DNA from: Herbaspirillum huttiense
GTDB lineage: Bacteria; Pseudomonadota; Gammaproteobacteria; Burkholderiales; Burkholderiaceae_D
Assembly (NCBI RefSeq): GCF_004367745.1
Contig: NZ_CP037993.1
Location: forward strand, 496,001 to 560,000
Direction of reading: 5' to 3'
Length of the DNA: 64,000 nucleotides
The translations under genes and the position numbers were made by a program. Shown one piece after another: positions 58,337 through 64,000 of this stretch. Below the pieces are notes generated by a model. The model worked only from the letters and a program-made list of their open reading frames with translations, did not search any database and was not told the origin of the DNA. Position 1 is the first letter of the stretch, and every line of letters starts with the position of its first letter.

Positions 58337-59809
58337 ATGTATCTTGGGATCGACCTGGGTACGTCCGAGGTCAAGGCGGTGGTGATCGACGAGACGGGCG
58401 CGCTGCTGGCACTGGCCGGCAGTACGCTGACGGTGTCCCGTCCGCATCCGCGCTGGTCCGAGCAGAGCCCGGCCGACTGGTGGCAGGCGACCTGTGCCAC
58501 CGTGGACAAACTGCGCGAGCAGCTCGGCAGTGAGCGCTTCGGCCGCATCCGCGCCATCGGCCTGTCCGGCCAGATGCATGGTGCGGTGCTGATGGATGCG
58601 CAAGATGCGGTGCTGCGTCCGGCCATCCTCTGGAGCGATTCGCGCAGTGCCCCCGAATGTGCCGAGCTGGAACGCCGCGCACCGCGCCTGCACGGTATCG
58701 CCGGCAACCTGGCCATGCCGGGCTTCACTGCGCCCAAGCTGCTGTGGGTGGCGCGCCATGAACCGCAACTGTTTGCGCGGATCGCGACCGTGCTGCTGCC
58801 CAAGGATTGGCTGCGTTTCATGATGACCGGGCGCAAGGTGTGCGATCCCTCGGACGCCGCCGGCACGCTGTGGCTGGATGTGGAAGGCCGCAACTGGTCC
58901 GACGAACTGCTGGCCGCCTCCGGCATGCGGCGCGATCAGATGCCGGCGCTGGTCGATGGCAGCGCGGTCTCCGGCACGCTGCTGCCGGAAGTGGCACAGG
59001 CCTGGGGCTTGCGTGCGGACGTGATCGTGGCCGGTGGTGCCGGTGATGGCGCGGCCAGTGCAGTGGGCATCGGTGCGGTCAAGCCCGGCGATGGCTTCCT
59101 CTCGCTGGGAACTTCCGGTGTGCTGTTCGTGGTCAATGATCGCTTCCGTCCGAATCCGGGGCGGGCCATTCACGCCTTCTGCCATACCCTGCCGCAGCGC
59201 TGGCACCAGATGAGCGTGATGCTCTCGGCCGCCAGTTGCCTGCGCTGGTTCTGCCGCTTGTGTTCCGTGGATGAGAAGAGCCTCCTGGCCGAGATCGAAC
59301 AGCTCGATGAGGAAGCGCGCAACAATGCGCCGCTGTTCCTGCCGTACCTGTCAGGTGAACGCACCCCGCACAACGATCCTTATGCTACCGGCGTCTTCCA
59401 CGGGCTGACACCCGAACACCAGCGCGCCGCACTCGGCTATGCGGTGCTGGAAGGCGTGGCCTTCGGCATGGTGGATGGACTCGATGCGCTGCGCGCGGCG
59501 GGCACCGATGTGGCCGAATTGTCGCTAGTAGGAGGTGGCGCGCGCAGCGCTTATTGGGCACAGTTGCTGGCCGATGCGCTGCAGGTGCGCATCGTCACCC
59601 ACGTGGGCAGCGAGGCCGGTGGCGCACTCGGTGCGGCGCGCCTGGCCTGGCTGGCCGATGGCGGCGACGAAGCCGAGGTGTGCCGCAAACCGGCACAGCA
59701 GGCGCTGTACCAGCCCGATGCAGCACGGCATGCGGCCCTGCAGGTGCGGCTGCAACGCTATCGGGCAATCTATGCGCCGTTTGCGCCCTTGTATGGGGAG
59801 GGCGCTTAA
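58337..59809 (+). CDS. xylB: Xylulokinase
   Basis: A 490-residue FGGY sugar kinase that phosphorylates D-xylulose. It has the N-terminal LGIDLGTSEVKAVVID, the GLSGQMHGAVLMD loop, the catalytic aspartate region WSDSR and the C-terminal FGGY signatures GGGARSAYWAQLLADAL and GSEAGGALGAARLAW. Completes the route arabinitol, xylulose, xylulose-5-phosphate encoded by the operon. A -10-like TAGAAT (58300-58305) before it may allow separate expression. Confidence 0.93.
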   Translation: MYLGIDLGTSEVKAVVIDETGALLALAGSTLTVSRPHPRWSEQSPADWWQATCATVDKLREQLGSERFGRIRAIGLSGQMHGAVLMDAQDAVLRPAILWSDSRSAPECAELERRAPRLHGIAGNLAMPGFTAPKLLWVARHEPQLFARIATVLLPKDWLRFMMTGRKVCDPSDAAGTLWLDVEGRNWSDELLAASGMRRDQMPALVDGSAVSGTLLPEVAQAWGLRADVIVAGGAGDGAASAVGIGAVKPGDGFLSLGTSGVLFVVNDRFRPNPGRAIHAFCHTLPQRWHQMSVMLSAASCLRWFCRLCSVDEKSLLAEIEQLDEEARNNAPLFLPYLSGERTPHNDPYATGVFHGLTPEHQRAALGYAVLEGVAFGMVDGLDALRAAGTDVAELSLVGGGARSAYWAQLLADALQVRIVTHVGSEAGGALGAARLAWLADGGDEAEVCRKPAQQALYQPDAARHAALQVRLQRYRAIYAPFAPLYGEGA

Positions 59810-59828
59810 CTTCAATCAGAGGAGATAT

Positions 59829-60290
59829 ATGCAGGTCATCGAATGCAGTGAAGCCCAGCTCGATATCCTGGCCGGCTTGTTCAACGATTACCGGATTTTC
59901 TATGAATATGAGGACGACTTGCCGGCATGTCGTTACTTTCTGGAAGAGAACTTGCGGCTGCGGCGGTCTTCGATGTTCTTGCTGATTGATGACGCGGGAA
60001 GCGCGCTTGCTTTCGCGCAGTGCTATCCCGCAACCTGTTCACTGAGCATGCGTCCTTACCAGTATCTCTCCGACCTGTATGTCATTCACACTGCGCGCCA
60101 GCAAGGCCATGGCCGCAAGCTGATGCAGTACCTTCGCGATCACTTCAGCGCGCGGGGAGCGCAAAGGATCACGCTCGATACCGCCACGACCAACGTGACC
60201 GCCCAGCGGCTTTACGAAGCGCTGGGCTATGAGCGGGAGCAAGTCTATATCACTTATCACCAAGTGCTGGAGGAAGCTGCCCAGCCCTGA
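59829..60290 (+). CDS. GNAT-family N-acetyltransferase
   Basis: A 153-residue acetyltransferase. The coenzyme A motif lies in YVIHTARQQGHGRKLMQYL (Q/R-x-x-G-x-G/A form) and the end has TLDTATTNVTAQRLYEALGYERE, the standard GNAT C-terminus. Substrate unknown. It lies 19 bp after xylB with an AGAGGAGAT ribosome site, so it rides on the polyol operon transcript; the relation is probably positional only. Confidence 0.88.
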   Translation: MQVIECSEAQLDILAGLFNDYRIFYEYEDDLPACRYFLEENLRLRRSSMFLLIDDAGSALAFAQCYPATCSLSMRPYQYLSDLYVIHTARQQGHGRKLMQYLRDHFSARGAQRITLDTATTNVTAQRLYEALGYEREQVYITYHQVLEEAAQP

Positions 60291-60312
60291 GTGAGCCCTC
60301 CGCTGCAGGCCT

Positions 60313-60329
60313 GCTACCCGGGTGGTAGC
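60313..60329. other. Small hairpin between convergent genes
   Basis: GCTACC (60313-60318), loop CGGGT, GGTAGC (60324-60329). No T run on either side; a weak bidirectional terminator at best. It lies in the 42-bp gap between the GNAT and chemoreceptor genes. Confidence 0.4.
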
Positions 60330-60332
60330 GCC

Positions 60333-61895
60333 TCATCGCCGGTTGAACTTGAACACCGAGATCGCCTGCAGCAGGCGCATGGTCTGCTCTTCCAGACTGG
60401 TGGCCGCTGCGGCTGCTTCTTCGACCAGCGAGGCATTCTGCTGGGTGCTGGCATCCATCTGCGTGATGGCTTCATGCACCTGGTTGATGCCGGCACTCTG
60501 CTGCTGGGTCGCTTCGTTGATTTCGCTCATGATGCCCGAGACCCGCTGCACCGAAGCCACGATGTCGCGCATGGTGCTGCTGGCCTGCTCCACCTGGCGA
60601 TTGCCCACTTCCACCTTGGCCACCGAGTCGTCGATCAATTGCTTGATCTCCTTGGCCGCCGCTGCCGAACGCTGCGCGAGCATGCGCACTTCCGAGGCCA
60701 CCACCGCAAAGCCGCGTCCCTGCTCGCCGGCGCGCGCCGCTTCCACGGCGGCATTGAGTGCCAGGATATTGGTCTGGAAGGCGATGCTGTCGATCAGGCT
60801 GATGATGTCCACGATCTTGTTGGAGGATTCGCTGATCTCGTTCATCGTCGTGCCGGTGCTGGCCACGGCATCGCCGCCGCGCATGGCAATGGATGATGCG
60901 GTCCCGGCCAGCTCGTTGGCCTGGCTCGCGTGATCCGCATTCTGGCGCACGGTGCCGGCGAGCTGGTGCATGCTCGATGCCGTTTCTTCCAGGTTGGCGG
61001 CCTGTTGTTCGGTGCGGCGCGAGAGGTCCATGTTGCCGGTGGCGATTTCGCGCGTTGCCAGGTTGATGGTCTCGACGTTGGAACGCACGTCGCCGATGAT
61101 GGCGGTCAGGTTCACGTTCATCTGGCGCAGCGAGGCCAGCAGGCGGCCCAGTTCATCATGGCGGCCGGTCTCGATGCGCACCGAGAGATCGCCTCCGGTG
61201 ATGGCGTGGGTGATATCGAGGGCCTGCTGCAGCGGCTTGATGAGCGCGGCGCGCAGGGCGATCCACTGCACGATGGACAGCAGGGCTGACGCCGCCGCCA
61301 GCGCACTGATCCACCACTGGTGCAGCGTCATCATGCCGGCCAGTACGACGGCGATCTGGATCGCCAGCATCACGCCCATCGACCAGTTCAGGCGCGTATT
61401 CAACTGCATGCGCCCGAGCTTGCCCAGCCATCCGGCCAGCCCGGTACGGACCACTTCACCACGATGCAGGGCGATGCCCTTGGCCTGGCCACGGCGCATG
61501 CTTGCGTAGAGCTTCTCGGCGCCTTCCACCGCCGCGCGTTCGGGCTTGGTACGGACCGACATGTAGCCGACCACCTGGCCGCTTTCGCGGATGGGCGTCA
61601 CGTTGGCGCGCACCCAGTAATGGTCGCCGCTCTTGCTGCGGTTCTTGACCAGTCCGGTCCAGGGGGTGCCGCCCTTGATGGTGGCCCACATGTCGGCGAA
61701 GGCCTCGGGCGGCATGTCGGGATGGCGGATCAGGTTTTGCGGCGCGCCCAGCAATTCCTCTTCCTCGAAACCGCTGATCTCGATGAAGTAAGGATTGACG
61801 TAGGTGATGTTGCCCTGGAGATCGGTCTTGGAAACGATGGCCTTGCCATCGATGAGCAGGCGTTCCTGCCCCGTGACCGGCATGTTCATGCGCAT
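60333..61895 (-). CDS. Methyl-accepting chemotaxis protein with N-terminal PAS domain (Aer-like)
   Basis: A 520-residue chemoreceptor. A cytoplasmic PAS domain comes first (about 12-120: [47 protein letters not shown] in pieces), then two close membrane helices (about 172-215) without a periplasmic sensor loop, a HAMP-like region, and the signalling tip [33 protein letters not shown] (in pieces). This is the architecture of Aer, which senses redox through FAD; FAD binding is an inference. No C-terminal CheR pentapeptide (ends FKFNRR). Confidence 0.92.
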   Translation of the reverse strand: MRMNMPVTGQERLLIDGKAIVSKTDLQGNITYVNPYFIEISGFEEEELLGAPQNLIRHPDMPPEAFADMWATIKGGTPWTGLVKNRSKSGDHYWVRANVTPIRESGQVVGYMSVRTKPERAAVEGAEKLYASMRRGQAKGIALHRGEVVRTGLAGWLGKLGRMQLNTRLNWSMGVMLAIQIAVVLAGMMTLHQWWISALAAASALLSIVQWIALRAALIKPLQQALDITHAITGGDLSVRIETGRHDELGRLLASLRQMNVNLTAIIGDVRSNVETINLATREIATGNMDLSRRTEQQAANLEETASSMHQLAGTVRQNADHASQANELAGTASSIAMRGGDAVASTGTTMNEISESSNKIVDIISLIDSIAFQTNILALNAAVEAARAGEQGRGFAVVASEVRMLAQRSAAAAKEIKQLIDDSVAKVEVGNRQVEQASSTMRDIVASVQRVSGIMSEINEATQQQSAGINQVHEAITQMDASTQQNASLVEEAAAAATSLEEQTMRLLQAISVFKFNRR

Positions 61896-62054
61896 CTGAT
61901 ACCCCCGTGTAAGAAGCTGTGGTGATGGAAAGTCCAGCTGGCGGGGGCGGGCGGTGGAGCGGATGCTGTTCGCCTCTCCCTTGCGAACACATCGGACCGG
62001 GCGCGCCAGGCAGCGACAGCCTGGCGCAAGGTCCTGCCTGACGGGAATGACGCG

Positions 62055-62858
62055 TCAGACGATGGGATTGTCTCCGTTGTGCGGGCTGTCGGACCCTCTG
62101 CGGGGCTTTCCGAAGACGCTAGTGTAGGTCGGATAGAACGAACAGTACATGATGACCGTCAATATTATCGAGATCGGCAGCAGGATGAAGAACACCGCCG
62201 TAATGCTGCCGGTCAGCAGCGTGATGGCCATGCTGATGACCGTGGGCACCACGATGGCGATCATGATCCAGGCCATGCCGAAGACCAGGAACGCACGCCC
62301 GGCGCGGCGCACCGCGAAGAAGCTGTAGAACAGTGCCTTCCCCAGCGGCATCTGCTGCCACATGATCAAGGGGGCGGCATACCAGAACGCCATGGCCGCC
62401 GGCACGTAGAGGGCGGCCGCCACCAGCATGGCAATGCGCATGCTGCCAGCGGCGCTTTGCAGTTCCTCGGTCGACAGGCCGCCACCCATCATGGCTTTCC
62501 AGAAGCTGCCGCCGTCGGCCAGCGCCGAAGCCGCCACCACCAGCGTGGCCACCAGCAGATAGAGCAAGCCGAGCTTCAACAGCGTATTGCGCGCCGGGCT
62601 GCGGAAGCCGATCAACAGCAGGTTGGGGAACACCCGCTCACCGCGCTCGATCTGCGCGCAGGCCTGCATGAACGACATCGAGAACAGCGGGATCAGGATC
62701 AGCGGCAGCATCTGGCCGAGCACCGGGATGATGCCCAGCGCCAGCATCAGGAACATGTAGGCGAAGAACAGCGTCGAGATTTCGGCCGGTTGCTTTCTGA
62801 ACAGGGCGAAGCCCTGTTTGACCCAGGACCAGCCGGTGTGTGCGGGGATCTTTTCCAT
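62055..62858 (-). CDS. BPSS1780-family membrane protein
   Basis: A 267-residue polytopic membrane protein with about six hydrophobic helices. The recognisable BPSS1780-type N-terminus GWSWVKQGFALFRKQPAEIS is followed by a cytoplasmic loop (ARNTLLKLG) and a basic C-terminal tail (KPRRGSDSPHNGDN). Function unknown. It follows thrB by 11 bp on the same strand, a gene order often seen in Burkholderiales, and is probably co-transcribed. Confidence 0.88.
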   Translation of the reverse strand: MEKIPAHTGWSWVKQGFALFRKQPAEISTLFFAYMFLMLALGIIPVLGQMLPLILIPLFSMSFMQACAQIERGERVFPNLLLIGFRSPARNTLLKLGLLYLLVATLVVAASALADGGSFWKAMMGGGLSTEELQSAAGSMRIAMLVAAALYVPAAMAFWYAAPLIMWQQMPLGKALFYSFFAVRRAGRAFLVFGMAWIMIAIVVPTVISMAITLLTGSITAVFFILLPISIILTVIMYCSFYPTYTSVFGKPRRGSDSPHNGDNPIV

Positions 62859-62869
62859 GGCTCCAGTGC

Positions 62870-63823
62870 TTACAGCGTCGGTGGCGCATCCTGAATGCGC
62901 AGGCGCAGGATGCGTTCGAAGTGCGTCGGATCATGCGGCGTGAGCATTTCGGCTTCGCGCGGCAGATAGAAATCGTACAGGCGCGAGAGCCAGAAGCGCA
63001 GCGCGGCAGCGCGCAGCATCGGCTGCCACGCCACGCGTTCGGCGTCCGAGAACGGACGCACGGCACGATAGGCGGCCAGCATGGCTTCGCTGCGGGCAGT
63101 GTCGAGCACGCCCGTGTCCAGGTCCACGCACCAGTCGTTGACGGTCACGGCCAGGTCGAACAGCCAGGTATCGCAACCGGCGAAATAGAAATCGAAGATG
63201 CCCGACAGCTGCTCGCCCACGAACATCGCGTTATTGCGGAACAGGTCGGCATGCACCGCTCCACGCGGCAGGGCGCGGTAGTCGGCGGTGGCGGCAAAGT
63301 CCTTCTGGTACTGCACTTCGCTGGCGAGCAACTGGCCCAGTTTGGCCGGCAGGAAGGGCAGCACCGCCGGGGTGGTTTCCAGCCACCAGGCCAGGCCGCG
63401 CAGGTTGGGCTGCAGGATCTTGAAATCCTTGGCCGCCAGGTGCATGCGCGCCAGCATGTCGCCCAGCGCGGCGCAGTGCACCGGCTGTGGATCCAGCTGC
63501 GACTGGCCTTCGAGCTTGCTGACGATGGCCGCCGGCTTGTCGTTGAGCAGGTTGACGATGGCGCCCTTGTCGTTGGGCACCGGCGCCGGCACCGGGATGC
63601 CGCGCTGCGCCAGGTGGCGCATCAGTTCGAGATAGAAGGGCAACTGTTCGATGTGCAGCTTCTCGAACAGCGTCAGCACGTATTCGCCTTGCTCCGTGCC
63701 GATGAAGAAGTTGCTGTTTTCGATGCCCGAGGAGATGCCCTTGATCGAAGTGGCGCGGCCAAGCGGGAATTGTTCAATCCAGTCCGAGAGTTGTTCCAGA
63801 CTGACCGGTGTAAAGACTGCCAT
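62870..63823 (-). CDS. thrB: Homoserine kinase (choline-kinase-like type)
   Basis: Phosphorylates homoserine in threonine synthesis. The 317-residue protein belongs to the APH/choline-kinase fold form of ThrB, not the GHMP form: [19 protein letters not shown] start, [15 protein letters not shown], the catalytic loop [14 protein letters not shown] with HxDLxxxN and the metal-binding [11 protein letters not shown]. The ATG at 63823 lacks a clear Shine-Dalgarno sequence; the frame is open further upstream, but that part is not conserved. The last 177 bp of the window hold no further gene that I can support. Confidence 0.94.
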   Translation of the reverse strand: MAVFTPVSLEQLSDWIEQFPLGRATSIKGISSGIENSNFFIGTEQGEYVLTLFEKLHIEQLPFYLELMRHLAQRGIPVPAPVPNDKGAIVNLLNDKPAAIVSKLEGQSQLDPQPVHCAALGDMLARMHLAAKDFKILQPNLRGLAWWLETTPAVLPFLPAKLGQLLASEVQYQKDFAATADYRALPRGAVHADLFRNNAMFVGEQLSGIFDFYFAGCDTWLFDLAVTVNDWCVDLDTGVLDTARSEAMLAAYRAVRPFSDAERVAWQPMLRAAALRFWLSRLYDFYLPREAEMLTPHDPTHFERILRLRIQDAPPTL

Positions 63824-64000
63824 GACGAAAATGAAAAGAGGATGCTGGCTGGGGCGCGCTGCCGCCAAATCCGGCGGCTGCGCGAGGGGAAGGGCAGATG
63901 CGCCGTCCTTCCCGTTCCTGAACCGGCTGCGCAATGCGGCCGGGTGATGCGGTTGATCGCTGGCGATCGCGCGCCATCACCGTCTGGCGACGCGCGCGAT

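Noticed and set aside
56816-59206. 796-codon open frame antisense to the dehydrogenase and xylulokinase
   Set aside because: Runs across two well-supported genes on the other strand, including their intergenic promoter; no domain recognised in it.

Overview
The window is a GC-rich, densely packed chromosomal segment of a betaproteobacterium. The gene content suggests Burkholderiales, most likely Oxalobacteraceae and Herbaspirillum-like: aroQ-accB, mpl next to ubiC, dusB-fis-purH, ruvC/ruvAB, thiC-S-G-D-E, a BPSS1780-type membrane protein beside thrB, and a SmoEFGK polyol cluster. The organism call is inference from gene content and style; no rRNA or tRNA lies in the window.

Layout. 1-9.6 kb: start of accB, aroQ, a TlpA-like thioredoxin, a divergent nucleotidyltransferase-like gene, mpl, an esterase, ubiC, an RNB nuclease, a TonB-like protein, aroE and mtgA. 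9.8-17.6 kb: corA, a glycine-zipper lipoprotein, anmK, an M23 peptidase, tyrS, dtd, a PEBP-like protein and a histidine phosphatase. 17.6-19.3 kb: a hipBA toxin-antitoxin pair with dyad operators. 19.4-22.7 kb: dusB, fis, purH. 22.7-27.2 kb: a light/DNA-repair locus: a MerR/LitR-like regulator divergent from DUF2256, a photolyase-like protein with apparently permuted domains, a DCC thioredoxin-like protein and an atypical photolyase/cryptochrome. 27.2-30.6 kb: ruvC, DUF808, and ruvAB behind a LexA box. 30.6-35.4 kb: a hydratase-like enzyme, YaiI, DUF2147 and valS. 35.6-40.4 kb: the thiamin operon behind a TPP riboswitch whose translational expression platform is readable from the sequence.

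40.4-42.5 kb is the clearest accessory patch: lower in GC, with a polymorphic-toxin cassette (PT-TG-type effector, immunity protein), the remnant of a second immunity gene, and a roughly 105-bp nested palindrome that supplies the tail of that remnant. 42.6-49.3 kb: dps, an MFS transporter, a lipoprotein chorismate mutase, uvrD, an unlisted single-TM small protein and a J-domain protein. 49.3-59.8 kb: a complete polyol catabolic island (fructokinase, SorC regulator, SmoEFG permease, HAD phosphatase, SmoK ATPase, polyol dehydrogenase, xylulokinase) with four related operator copies in the divergent control region. The window ends with a GNAT enzyme, a PAS-containing chemoreceptor, the BPSS1780 protein and thrB.

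Functionally the region is mostly housekeeping (cell-wall recycling, recombination repair, thiamin, aromatic and purine biosynthesis). The stretches most worth a second look are the photolyase locus, the toxin/immunity/palindrome patch, the thiC leader, and the SorC operator array with its intercistronic hairpins.
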